This document shows positions 1 to 7,240 of a DNA stretch of 24,404 bases, piece after piece (positions within the stretch are counted from its first letter, which is position 1; every line of letters starts with the position of its first letter). The notes beneath the pieces are model-generated. The model made no database searches. It was not told the DNA's origin and saw only the letters and a list, made by a program, of their open reading frames with translations. The position numbers were made by a program, and so were the translations under genes. Source of the stretch: a virus. Where the stretch lies: the IMG/VR virus record IMGVR_UViG_3300045240_000123, positions 1-24,404 of that record. The stretch is one strand, 5' to 3'.

Positions 1-23
1 GAGCGGCAGCAAGAGGAGCGTCA

Positions 24-233
24 ATGACCCTCGTCACGTGGACGATCTACGACCATCCCAAAGATCGGCCAGACGCTTTTGTCGTGCGCAAGTTTGTTGG
101 CGAGAGTCCGACCGCTGAGGCCTACGCTCATGCCGACATCGAGGTATTGCGTGAGATGATGCTCGACGCCGGCCTCGTCTGCCTGCCCCGGAATGACATC
201 GACGACTCGGTCGTCGTGGAAACCTGGATATGA
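24..233 (+). CDS. small hypothetical protein (69 aa)
   Basis: The start is an ATG preceded by an AAGAGGAG-type ribosome binding site at about 12-18, and the gene ends in TGA. The short acidic protein begins with a WTIYDHPKDRPDAFVVRKF segment and ends with a PRNDIDDSVVVETWI segment. It looks like a family of roughly 70-residue proteins of unknown function that I recall from Bradyrhizobium-type genomes and prophages, where the pattern 'W-T-I-Y-D-H-P...F-V-A-R-K' recurs; that is memory, not a search. No transmembrane segment or catalytic motif is visible. It is co-directional with the broken gene starting 14 bases downstream and runs opposite to the phage late genes, so it probably belongs to a separate transcription unit. 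No function is assigned. Confidence 0.75.
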   Translation: MTLVTWTIYDHPKDRPDAFVVRKFVGESPTAEAYAHADIEVLREMMLDAGLVCLPRNDIDDSVVVETWI

Positions 234-247
234 GAAAGGAGAGACGA

Positions 248-673
248 ATGAACCCCCACGTTGAAATCGCGCTTGCACATCCGGTGTTCGACCCGGATGT
301 GCAGATCACGCAGAGGTTTTTCTGGCTGGCCGAGCGCGATGTCTCGGCTGGATTGACATGCAACATCGGCATGGAATGAACCGTCTATGCCGGCGGGCGG
401 CCCCTGTGGCAGCTCAGTCTCGTCCATCGTGACGCGACAGGAAAGCCGGTGCCGGTGCTCCGTTGGAGCCCGACCAAGTGGCGGAAGGCCGAAGCTCTGC
501 GTGACCGCATCATGCGCGGCGTCGGCACCGACGAGCCGTGGGTGACCGAGGACATGTCGGCCGAGTGGGGCGAGCGCGCCGTCGCGGTGCATTACCGGCG
601 CCCGCTGCGGATCGACGAAATCGCCAGGATGGCGCCGACGCCTGAGGTGCGGGAACGTCCGGGCCGCCCATAA
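248..673 (+). pseudogene. hypothetical protein interrupted by an in-frame TGA
   Basis: An ATG at 248 follows a good AAGGAGAG ribosome binding site at about 236-243. The frame is open for 43 codons, meets TGA at 377-379, then continues open in the same frame to TAA at 671-673. The part after the stop keeps coding-like composition (segments such as GGRPLWQLSLVHRD and VLRWSPTKWRKAEALRDRI), so the simplest reading is one protein of about 141 aa in which a TGG tryptophan codon became TGA. Neither half shows a recognised domain. If it is not a pseudogene, it would be a 43-aa peptide followed by a restart at the ATG at 449. The TGA is followed by A, which is not a classic readthrough context, and TGA is an ordinary stop in neighbouring genes. 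Confidence 0.7.
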
Positions 674-684
674 AAACGCCCCCG

Positions 685-700
685 GGCCGACGGTCGAGCC
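685..700 (-). terminator. weak terminator-like hairpin downstream of the lysis gene
   Basis: Read on the minus strand, GGC plus CGA pair with TCG plus GCC around a CCG loop with one bulged T. Eight bases further on there is a run of five T residues (674-678 as A on the plus strand). The stem is short and the T run is displaced, so this is only a possible terminator for the minus-strand late operon, in the convergent gap between 673 and 756. Confidence 0.25.
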
Positions 701-737
701 TCCCTACCCTACCGGACGATGACCGCTGACGCGCCGC

Positions 738-754
738 GGCCCGTTTCCTGGGCC
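738..754. other. small inverted repeat next to the endolysin stop codon
   Basis: GGCCC at 738-742 pairs with GGGCC at 750-754 around a 7-base loop, directly beyond the endolysin stop codon at 756-758. There is no T run on either side, so it is at most a transcript 3'-end stabiliser. Confidence 0.25.
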
Positions 755-755
755 C

Positions 756-1835
756 CTATGTGACCGGCACGCCGTTGACCAGCACGATCACTTCGCCGAC
801 CACGTCGATGTCGACCCTGACCGTGGGCTGGCGTGCTGGGGGCACCGGCTTCGGTGGCCTCTCGCCTTCCGGCGGTCGCTCGGCCACTTGAGGCGGCCCG
901 CCGAGCACATGGGCAATGGACTCGCAGATCACGTCGAAGTTCGCCTCGTAGAGTTCGGCGTCGGCCGCGCTGTCGACGAAACAGGTTTCGAGTAAAATTG
1001 CTGCGGCGGTCGTGCCGTTTAAAAACGCCAAATCAGCACGTTTTTTTCCGCCGCGGTCGATAAAATCACCTGCATCCGCAATGGCCGCGCTCATCTCGCC
1101 CGCGAGCGCAGACTGGGTGACGTAGAGCACCTCGGTCCCCATCGGCTTCGTTGTTTCGACGTAGGCGTTGAAATGGACGCTCACGTCCAGCTCGCGGTCC
1201 TGCTTGTTGTGCCACGACACGATGGCATCGAGGTTCTGGCTTTGCGTGGTCGAGGTGTCGTCGTGAAACACCACGACATCGACGCCGCGCGCGGCGAGCT
1301 TGTCGGCCACAGCTTCGACTACGCGGCGCGCGGCGTCGACCTCGTCGAGCACCCCGCTGGCGCCTCGCACCAGGGCGCCATGGCCGGAAGATATGGCGAC
1401 GCGATCGTATGGCACGGCAACGGTCTCCCCTCGTTTGACTGGAAAAATAACCTCGACCTCGTCGTCGGTCTGAATGCCGAGCGCATCCATGAGCCCCGGC
1501 GAAATGTCGGCGACGCGATCGGTTGATTCGTGTGGCCCCCAGTCGGCCGGGACGCAGACGAACTCCTTGCCAGTCTTGGGCGCGCGGATCAGCACCTTGA
1601 CGTCGAGCAGATCGTCCTTGGATGTGCCGGGGGCGTCATAGTCCCAGCGGCACGCGATGTAGAATTTCGCCGGATCGAGCCGGCGCGCGAGCCCGGTCGT
1701 GCCGGGCGGCTGCGTCGGCAAAAACAAGTTTGGCGCCATGTCGACGGAGTAGATGAAGGCGAGCCCCTCGCTGGGCGAGACGCCCGTGTCGTTCGGGCCG
1801 CCGAAGTGCGAGACCTTGCCGCGGAGAGTGGTCAT
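756..1835 (-). CDS. endolysin: DPBB-like domain plus N-acetylmuramoyl-L-alanine amidase (Amidase_3)
   Basis: This 359-aa protein is the phage's predicted cell-wall hydrolase. Residues about 147-311 form an Amidase_3 zinc amidase: SSGHG with H152, E165 in the following DEVDAA helix, SVHFNA with H221, and the LLETCF motif with E283, which together match the expected zinc ligands and catalytic glutamate. These enzymes cut the bond between N-acetylmuramic acid and L-alanine. Residues about 1-135 are a separate domain. The segment WGPH..TDRVADISPGLMDALGI..DDEVEV (97-129) resembles the double-psi beta-barrel of RlpA-like proteins. The tail (312-338) is a Pro/Glu/Arg-rich linker. No signal peptide is seen, so export needs a holin. 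The start overlaps the stop of the membrane protein gene by four bases (ATGA), fitting a lysis cassette. The amidase call is strong and the N-terminal fold is inferred. Confidence 0.9.
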   Translation of the reverse strand: MTTLRGKVSHFGGPNDTGVSPSEGLAFIYSVDMAPNLFLPTQPPGTTGLARRLDPAKFYIACRWDYDAPGTSKDDLLDVKVLIRAPKTGKEFVCVPADWGPHESTDRVADISPGLMDALGIQTDDEVEVIFPVKRGETVAVPYDRVAISSGHGALVRGASGVLDEVDAARRVVEAVADKLAARGVDVVVFHDDTSTTQSQNLDAIVSWHNKQDRELDVSVHFNAYVETTKPMGTEVLYVTQSALAGEMSAAIADAGDFIDRGGKKRADLAFLNGTTAAAILLETCFVDSAADAELYEANFDVICESIAHVLGGPPQVAERPPEGERPPKPVPPARQPTVRVDIDVVGEVIVLVNGVPVT

Positions 1836-2134
1836 GGTGGGCCTCTTCCGGTTGGCAAAGTCGGCAGGATGCGAAGCTCTTTGGTCATGATGTCAACGAC
1901 GCGATCGAGGCTATCCTTGTTGGTTCTGGTCACGCTTTCGAGCACCGTCAGGCGGTTGTTGATCTCGGAGAGGTGCGGTGAGCCGCGTGTTTCGAGAGTG
2001 AGCACACGGCTTTCTAATTTCACCATGTAGGAGATTATGCTAACACCAATCCCGGCAAGGGCTAAGGCTTGAGCAAGAAGGAAGTACAGCAACGTGCTGT
2101 TGTCCTTCATCCATGATCTGGCCTGCATCATCAT
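1832..2134 (-). CDS. small membrane protein with coiled coil, holin or inner-membrane spanin candidate
   Basis: The 100-aa protein has a short charged N-terminus, one clear hydrophobic stretch at about residues 14-37 (LLYFLLAQALALAGIGVSII and following), then a heptad-like helix (about 38-90, with LESRVLTLE and INNRLTVLESV) and a Pro/Gly C-terminus. One N-terminal membrane helix followed by a coiled coil, placed immediately before and overlapping an endolysin gene, fits a single-span holin-like protein or an inner-membrane spanin. No lipoprotein-type outer-membrane spanin partner was seen. There are three consecutive ATG codons; the first has a GGAG ribosome binding site about nine bases upstream. 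The topology is seen in the sequence; the lysis role is inferred from position. Confidence 0.7.
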   Translation of the reverse strand: MMMQARSWMKDNSTLLYFLLAQALALAGIGVSIISYMVKLESRVLTLETRGSPHLSEINNRLTVLESVTRTNKDSLDRVVDIMTKELRILPTLPTGRGPP

Positions 2135-2203
2135 TGTTTTTTTCTCCAGCCAAATATGCTGCTGCGGCTACTAGAAACTCCTGCGATCTTCTCCATGCTC
2201 GAT

Positions 2204-2788
2204 TTATAGGCTGGACGAGTAGTTGCAATTTAGCGTGTCCCCGTTAACGACGGCCTTGTCGCCAGTTGCGAACGTACCGGCCGACCATAACGTGCCGGCG
2301 GCCGAGTCCTTGGTGTTGACCGCGCCGCTTCCGAAACACATGAAGGCGCCCTTGACCGTGCCGCTCGATGTGACCGCAAACGACAACGCCGCCGACAGCG
2401 CCTTTGCGCCGGCGCTGGCTGCCGACCACACCGCAGTCTTGCGGTTGCTGGTATAAGTCGGCGCGTTGGTCCCTCCGGCCTCGAGCCAGCCGGGATGCGA
2501 GGCCATGGTATCGCTGCCCGCAACCGCAGTGAAAGAGGTCGCCGCTATTAGCCCCATGAACGGCCCGGTCACGGTATAGGCCGAGCCGGCGAGGAATGTA
2601 TCGAGCGCCAGGTTCTTGCCGACGTCCACGACAACGTTGTCGATCGTCTCGCGCCATTTGAGTTTGCCGTCTGCGCCGATGCATTCGACCTCATAGCGGC
2701 CATGCGCTTCGGCATGCTCGCCGAGTCCGTTGCCACGAATTACGGACGCGTCACTGCTTTCGCGCGCCTGCGCGCGTTCGTCTGTCAT
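2204..2788 (-). CDS. phage tail-region structural protein, hypothetical (194 aa)
   Basis: I do not recognise a named domain. The N-terminal 45 residues are charged (RYEVECIGADGKLKWRE). They are followed by VVVDVGKNLALDTFL, a pattern I associate with a common family of phage virion-associated proteins in which 'N-x-V-V-x-x-G-K-N-x-x-L-D' precedes a beta-rich body. Residues about 65-190 are Gly/Ala/Ser/Thr-rich with alternating hydrophobics, as in trimeric beta fibres. It lies between the SPRY-like protein and the lysis genes, at the end of the tail-appendage run, and begins 12 bases after the upstream stop. A distal appendage or accessory virion protein is the most likely role. Confidence 0.65.
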   Translation of the reverse strand: MTDERAQARESSDASVIRGNGLGEHAEAHGRYEVECIGADGKLKWRETIDNVVVDVGKNLALDTFLAGSAYTVTGPFMGLIAATSFTAVAGSDTMASHPGWLEAGGTNAPTYTSNRKTAVWSAASAGAKALSAALSFAVTSSGTVKGAFMCFGSGAVNTKDSAAGTLWSAGTFATGDKAVVNGDTLNCNYSSSL

Positions 2789-2800
2789 GGTCTTTCTCCG

Positions 2801-3730
2801 TTAGCTCCAGTTGCCAAACCCAGATGGCGCGGCGTTGGCATAGGCAGACTGGCCAAAATTCGCCGTGAAATTATCGCCGACATTACCCGCAGGTGATCCC
2901 CCGAACCCGATGAACGGAGCAAACGACCCCGATGCAGCAATTGTTACCCCGCCGACGCCGGTCGCTGGATCGTCCGTGGGCTGATTATTCCAGGGCGTAG
3001 TCGGCGTCCCGCCAGTGCGGAACCAGCCTTTTCTAGCCGTGAGGTCGACGGCTACCTGAATGATCATCCCCGGTGCAAACGCCGCACCCAGAGCACGGCC
3101 GGAATTAGAGTTATTCGACCAGATCATTCCGCTTGAGCTGCTGTAACAAGTGGTGCAGCTCTGGCCCGACATGACGTTGGCGTAGGTGCCGGTTGAAAGA
3201 ATAATGCCAACATCGTCGAAAGCCCCATTGCTTGCTCCGATGGTGACCTCGAAATAATATTTGCCTGCACTCTTGATCGTAGTGCTGCGCGTCCCGGAAT
3301 TGGTAACCGCTGCATTGTGCGTTGCTTTGAGATTTCCGTTCGACATCGTCACATTAGCCGTGGCGCCATCAAGCGTGGCAAGAACAGTGCCGGCGATCAC
3401 CGTGGAATCCTGCGTAGATGCCGCAGTCACCGTCTCGACCACGGTCCCCACAATAGGCACCAAAGCCGAAGACACGTCGGAGGCACTCGCCGCCTCCGTA
3501 ATCGTGGAGGCGTAGGCAAATCCGGCATTGACGACTTCGTCAGCACTCGCCGTCTCGAGCATGACCTGGCCGAGGAAGGCATCCAGGCTGTCATTGGCCG
3601 AAGCCGGATCATCGATCAGAGCAGCGAACAGGACGCCGCTGTTGGTCAAATCCGCGGCAACTGCCGTCTCCACAACCTCCGTCAGCAACACCACCCCTCT
3701 GGGGCTCTGGACTACGTGACAACTGAGCAT
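2801..3730 (-). CDS. tail appendage protein with Ala-rich repeats and SPRY-like C-terminal domain
   Basis: The 309-aa protein starts at an ATG directly abutting the TAA of the upstream gene. Residues about 17-115 hold about four degenerate repeats of roughly 22-28 residues with the core E-x-A-S-A-x-D (for example ETASADEVVNAG, EAASASDVSSA, ETVTAASTQDS), predicted to form a stalk. Residues about 118-309 look like a B30.2/SPRY-type beta sandwich: LDGATANVTMSNGNLKA, then GKYYFEVTIGA, a VGII strand, a GMIIQVAVDLTARKGWFRTGG segment and a final F.PFIGFG. SPRY-like domains occur in phage tail proteins and bind protein or glycan targets. A receptor-contacting appendage is inferred from the architecture and position. 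Confidence 0.7.
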   Translation of the reverse strand: MLSCHVVQSPRGVVLLTEVVETAVAADLTNSGVLFAALIDDPASANDSLDAFLGQVMLETASADEVVNAGFAYASTITEAASASDVSSALVPIVGTVVETVTAASTQDSTVIAGTVLATLDGATANVTMSNGNLKATHNAAVTNSGTRSTTIKSAGKYYFEVTIGASNGAFDDVGIILSTGTYANVMSGQSCTTCYSSSSGMIWSNNSNSGRALGAAFAPGMIIQVAVDLTARKGWFRTGGTPTTPWNNQPTDDPATGVGGVTIAASGSFAPFIGFGGSPAGNVGDNFTANFGQSAYANAAPSGFGNWS

Positions 3731-4030
3731 TTACGTCGCCCGATTATAGATTCGCTGTTGTACCTCGGCCAACTGTTCTGCCGACATGGCCTGACCGGCC
3801 AGGAGACAATTCACGATGCCCGTGACTCTCTTTAGCAGAGCGGTATCGGTCGCTGAAATGTCTGTGACCCTGAGCAGAGCGGCATCGAGTGCCGAATCGG
3901 TGAACGCGTTCTGGATCTCCAAAATGTAATTGATGTCGATGGCGGTCCCTTGGCCAGAAAAATAATTCACTATTTCGACGAGCTTTTGCTCTCTTGTCAT
4001 GCCCTTGATGTTTTCGATGACGCTGGACAT
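3731..4030 (-). CDS. small helical hypothetical protein (99 aa)
   Basis: No family is recognised. The protein is predicted to be mostly helical: MTREQKLVEIVNYFSGQG, NYILEIQNAFTDSALDAALLRV, and a C-terminal MSAEQLAEVQQRIYNRAT helix. It has no signal peptide or membrane segment. It sits four bases after the LamG-like fibre gene and directly before the SPRY-like gene with no spacing, so it is translated as part of the tail-appendage block. A small accessory or assembly protein for the fibre genes is a reasonable guess from position only. Confidence 0.6.
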   Translation of the reverse strand: MSSVIENIKGMTREQKLVEIVNYFSGQGTAIDINYILEIQNAFTDSALDAALLRVTDISATDTALLKRVTGIVNCLLAGQAMSAEQLAEVQQRIYNRAT

Positions 4031-4034
4031 CGGA

Positions 4035-5843
4035 TCACTTCACGAGTTGGGGATCTGGCAGAAACTGCTCTATCTTGCCGATGACCTGAAACTGCCCGGC
4101 CCTGATAATTACCGGATTGCCGTTTTTGTCGGTAGTGACTCCCAACTTGCCGGTATTCCGTCCGGTTTTCCAATCGTCGGTGCCGTTCAGCAGAATGTCC
4201 GGCTGACCCAACACTTTGGCGGCCACGCTCGGGTCTACCGGCTCCATTGGTTTGGTCTTATCGGGATTGCCGTTCTCGTCGTTCGGGTAGTCAAGGAACA
4301 AACGGCGCATGGTCACGTCGCCGGTGTCCAGTGTCTTGTTTGCCCATATCTGAAGCTCGGCCATCTCAATGCCGGTGTTGTGCTTGAGATGGCGCCGCTG
4401 CACCGGGATGCCGATGGGAAAGCCCGCGGTCGGGAGCACAAAGGGGCCGCCCCGATAGCTTGGCGGATCATAATATGTCATCGGGTTCGGGATATCAGGT
4501 CGAGGCGGATTGAGCGGTATCACCGCCGCCGCTCCGTAATAACTGGTGGCCAGGAGTCCTGCCCAGTTCAATGCCTGAAAATCACCGGCAGGCGACCCGA
4601 GGGGCGCGAGCCCGTTCGATATGCCGGCCGAACTGGTGTAGGTCTCCACGATCCCGCTTCGCGGCGTTCCGGTTGCACCGTACAGCCAGGCATTCTGCGG
4701 AATGATGTCGTTGTTGCCGATGTTCCCGAAATAACGCCTCGGGAAAACGTGCGTCGTTCCAAAAGCGCCATCGAGATTTCCGCCCTGCCCCGGCAGCAGC
4801 GGCAGTCCGTATGTTCCTTGATGTATGAGATACGCTTTCTGCAATGCGGTCCCTGTATAGTTGACATCATCCAGTGCCAACCAAGCTCTGCAAAAGGTGC
4901 TGAATGCCGAAATATAAGGGGTGTTATATGTCGTGCTTTGCTCAAGTTGATCCTCTGTCACCTCGCCGTCGATGTTGAAAGAAAACAATAGATGATGCCA
5001 GCCTGTGCCGGAAACCCGCGGTCCCTCACCACCGTCATTGATATTGGGTGGACCGCTCCCAATGACGAAGCACTCGGGCGCAGCCGCCATGATTTGGTTG
5101 GAAACATCCTTATGCGCGAATTGATAGCCATCCCAGTAGCCGGGCCATATCTGGAGCGGAGGCGCCCCGGCCGGTGGAGGGTCACCTGTATTGGTCGCCG
5201 TCGCCATGATGTTGGTGATCTTGTCGAGTTGGTATGCATATCCCTTATAGTCGGCCTTGGTTTTGGTTTGCAGACAAATCCTTATATAGCCGTCTTGATC
5301 GACGCCGATGAACGACTGCGGAACAATGCCAGCCCGCGGCTGCGGACCGCCAAGCCTGTAGTTGGCGACCTTGAATTTACCCTTGTCGCCGCCGAAGAGA
5401 AAAAAATAATAGGGCGCATAAGGCGCGGGCCAGTTAACCGGATCGAATCCGACGCCGGGAACCGGCGCGCCGGTGTAATGGACGTATTGTAAAACCTCGG
5501 GATATTCCAAAATCCATGGGCAATAGTCATAGCTCTGATCGGTGTCTCCGAACGTGAGCAGCATATGCATCGTGTCGGTCTGCAACGGTGGCGGATACGG
5601 CAGCGTGACCGGCGCGGGGAAAAGCAGAATCCGGCCGAACTGCGGGATCGGAATCCCGTAAGCGTTCCAGAACAACGCCTCGAGCGGATGATTGTCGGCA
5701 TAAGCGAGCGTATCCGGCGGCATCGGAAGTGGCCAATTGTCCGCGACCGGAGCAGGGTTCAGGGTCGGGTCACGAAACCATACCGAAATGATTCCGCTCT
5801 TCATATCGGGAAGCGGAGAGGTCTGCATTTCCAGATAGCTCAA
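4035..5843 (-). CDS. large tail fibre or appendage protein with LamG/concanavalin-like features
   Basis: The chosen start is TTG at 5843 because AGGAGG lies four bases upstream and the codon overlaps the TGA of the small gene before it. The next in-frame ATG is at 5828 but is 19 bases from that ribosome binding site. The product is about 602 aa, rich in Pro, Gly, Tyr and Trp. Features typical of concanavalin/LamG-type beta sandwiches are SGIISVWFR (16-24), GWHHLLFSFNIDGE (281-294), RAWLALDDVNYTG (319-331) and AELQIWANKTL (495-505). The middle carries many aromatic YF/YY motifs and no catalytic triad I can identify. Its neighbours are short appendage genes. Binding to a cell-surface glycan is inferred. 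Confidence 0.75.
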   Translation of the reverse strand: MSYLEMQTSPLPDMKSGIISVWFRDPTLNPAPVADNWPLPMPPDTLAYADNHPLEALFWNAYGIPIPQFGRILLFPAPVTLPYPPPLQTDTMHMLLTFGDTDQSYDYCPWILEYPEVLQYVHYTGAPVPGVGFDPVNWPAPYAPYYFFLFGGDKGKFKVANYRLGGPQPRAGIVPQSFIGVDQDGYIRICLQTKTKADYKGYAYQLDKITNIMATATNTGDPPPAGAPPLQIWPGYWDGYQFAHKDVSNQIMAAAPECFVIGSGPPNINDGGEGPRVSGTGWHHLLFSFNIDGEVTEDQLEQSTTYNTPYISAFSTFCRAWLALDDVNYTGTALQKAYLIHQGTYGLPLLPGQGGNLDGAFGTTHVFPRRYFGNIGNNDIIPQNAWLYGATGTPRSGIVETYTSSAGISNGLAPLGSPAGDFQALNWAGLLATSYYGAAAVIPLNPPRPDIPNPMTYYDPPSYRGGPFVLPTAGFPIGIPVQRRHLKHNTGIEMAELQIWANKTLDTGDVTMRRLFLDYPNDENGNPDKTKPMEPVDPSVAAKVLGQPDILLNGTDDWKTGRNTGKLGVTTDKNGNPVIIRAGQFQVIGKIEQFLPDPQLVK

Positions 5844-5989
5844 GTGTCCTCCTGATCGACGATCGGCGCGGCTGGCTCGAATGGCGGGGCGTCGGTGTCC
5901 TCTTTGCCGAATATCACTGCGAGACCGGATGCCCAATGCACATTGTAGATGCGCGTCAGCAGATCCTGGGAATACGCACCGACCGGCAT
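5840..5989 (-). CDS. very small hypothetical protein (49 aa) between tail genes
   Basis: This short gene fills the gap between the two fibre-region genes. Its ATG at 5989-5987 shares one base with the TGA of the upstream gene, and its TGA at 5842-5840 overlaps the TTG start of the next gene, so all three are translationally coupled. The protein starts MPVGAYSQDLLTRIYNVHW, continues with ASGLAVIFGKEDTD and ends in an acidic, Pro-rich tail. No family is recognised. The double overlap and the lack of any other gene in this stretch are the main support. Confidence 0.6.
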   Translation of the reverse strand: MPVGAYSQDLLTRIYNVHWASGLAVIFGKEDTDAPPFEPAAPIVDQEDT

Positions 5990-6876
5990 CAGATATCCGT
6001 GCGCAGGAAGGGCAGCGTCACCGACAGGCCGGACGGCGCGGCGTTGCCGGATTGAATGACACGGATCGCATAAGTGTCACCCTCGGCAAAGTCCGTCCAG
6101 GCTGGAACGTTGAAAGACCCGGTCTGACTACCATCCGCCGCAATGTCCGCGCCGGCAGCGAAAATGATGGTGCCGATCTCGAGCTGGTTCTTTTCAATTG
6201 ACAGGATGATGTCGGTTGCGCCGGTCGAATTATTGCCGACATCCAGATAAGCGTATGCGTGAGCGTTTCCGCTTCCTAGCCGCAGCGTCCGGTTGGCAAC
6301 TGCCTGGAACAGCAGCTCCTCGGGCGCACGCTGGATGCTGCCAGGCACGAAGATTGCCGCATCGTAGTTGACGTCATAGAGCGGCATCCAGAATGCGTAG
6401 AGCGGGTTGCCGCTGACGTCCGTCGCGGCGGGATCAAAGACCGCCGGAAGCGGCGGTGTCGTATGGTCGACGAGCACCTGATACATGCCGCGAGCCCGCT
6501 CCGAAACCATCTGGCCACGGGTGTATGGGGTGCTGTTCGTCCACTGTCCTATGTAAGTGATGGTCGCAATCGGCAGCGGAATGGTTTGCGATGTTCCATC
6601 GGTAAAATGGAACGTCATGCTGGTGTCTGTATAGGTGACGGAGTCGATGCGCTTGCCTTCGGCCAGATCGGCATTCAGCGAGACAATGCGCTGATCGACG
6701 TCATAGAAATTGCCGTCGACCTGGGCCGCGCTATTTGGCGCTCCAGTCCCGGCGCCCCAGGCGCCAGTAGTAACGTAAACGATGGTCATCTCAGATTGCT
6801 CGGCGTCGAGCGCCGCCTCGCGTTTTTTGAACGACTCAATCTCATTCAGATACCCGGGATGCGCGGGCCAGGTCAC
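5989..6876 (-). CDS. tail fibre or appendage protein with N-terminal assembly segment
   Basis: The product is up to 295 aa. The N-terminal region includes MTIVYVTTGAWGAGTGAPNSA and AAQVDGNFYDVDQRIVSL (about residues 30-67), the 'T-G-x-W-G-x-G...A-A-x-V-D-G-N-F-x-D' arrangement I recall from N-termini of many phage tail-fibre-like proteins. Next come a short beta segment (TYTDTSMTFHFTDGTSQTI), a CBM-like GQWTNSTPYTRGQMVSER stretch (110-127), and a C-terminal beta domain ending in SVTLPFLRTDI. The start is uncertain. GTG at 6876 overlaps the upstream gene by 35 bases; ATG at 6789 gives 266 aa and a natural-looking N-terminus. Neither has a strong ribosome binding site. The assignment is by architecture and position. 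Confidence 0.65.
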   Translation of the reverse strand: MTWPAHPGYLNEIESFKKREAALDAEQSEMTIVYVTTGAWGAGTGAPNSAAQVDGNFYDVDQRIVSLNADLAEGKRIDSVTYTDTSMTFHFTDGTSQTIPLPIATITYIGQWTNSTPYTRGQMVSERARGMYQVLVDHTTPPLPAVFDPAATDVSGNPLYAFWMPLYDVNYDAAIFVPGSIQRAPEELLFQAVANRTLRLGSGNAHAYAYLDVGNNSTGATDIILSIEKNQLEIGTIIFAAGADIAADGSQTGSFNVPAWTDFAEGDTYAIRVIQSGNAAPSGLSVTLPFLRTDI

Positions 6877-7240
6877 GTGCCAACGTTTCTATATTCTCGC
6901 GTGGCGGCGGGTCCTCATAAACAAACCTGAGTGGTCCATCGATGGTTTGAAGCCTTATTTTCTGCACCCGCTCGACATCGACATAGTTCTTCTTATTGAC
7001 GTTGCCCTTGTCGTCCACCTGGTGAACCCTTTCCTTGGTGAACTGCCGCGCGGCTTCCTGGTACGGATTCTGGCGCGAGAGACTCGTGCTCCAGCTCAAC
7101 GAGGTGCCGACGAACTTGCCGCTGCTTCCACCGATCACAGCGATATCTTGAGTAGGATTGTCCTCTGGCATAAGCACGCGCGGCGATGCCGGTCGGATAT
7201 TGGGAAAAACCGCAGGCCGGACGACAACCTCGAACCCCAT
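6842..7240 (-). CDS. hypothetical tail protein (132 aa)
   Basis: The ATG at 7240 shares one base with the TGA of the hub gene and has GGAGG seven bases upstream, which favours it over the in-frame GTG at 7243. The protein has a Pro-rich N-terminus (VVVRPAVFPNIRP), a VIGGSSGKFVGTSLSWSTSL stretch, and a charged helical C-terminus (VERVQKIRL, then PPPRENIETLARDLARASR). No named domain is recognised and there is no membrane segment. It sits between the large hub-type tail protein and the first fibre gene, a position often held by small baseplate or tip proteins. Confidence 0.65.
   Translation of the reverse strand: MGFEVVVRPAVFPNIRPASPRVLMPEDNPTQDIAVIGGSSGKFVGTSLSWSTSLSRQNPYQEAARQFTKERVHQVDDKGNVNKKNYVDVERVQKIRLQTIDGPLRFVYEDPPPRENIETLARDLARASRVSE

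Noticed and set aside
24-46. Second CACGTG-containing site near the left edge as another parS
   Set aside because: Only the central CACGTG matches; the flanks do not fit the parS consensus. The same is true of the CACGTG-like sequence near 6874.
1041-1047. Run of seven A on the coding strand of the endolysin gene, a possible A-AAA-AAA slippery site
   Set aside because: A -1 slip meets a stop within a few codons and would remove the catalytic E283; no use for a truncated product is evident.
2131-2196. 21-codon frame overlapping the start of the membrane protein gene (ATGA)
   Set aside because: No ribosome binding site and no recognisable peptide; the overlap may be chance.
3999-4991. Long plus-strand open frame opposite the fibre gene
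   Set aside because: It mirrors a well-supported minus-strand gene, lacks a ribosome binding site and has His/Arg-rich composition typical of antisense frames in GC-rich DNA. The same applies to other long plus-strand frames such as 7312-8319 and 8524-9336.
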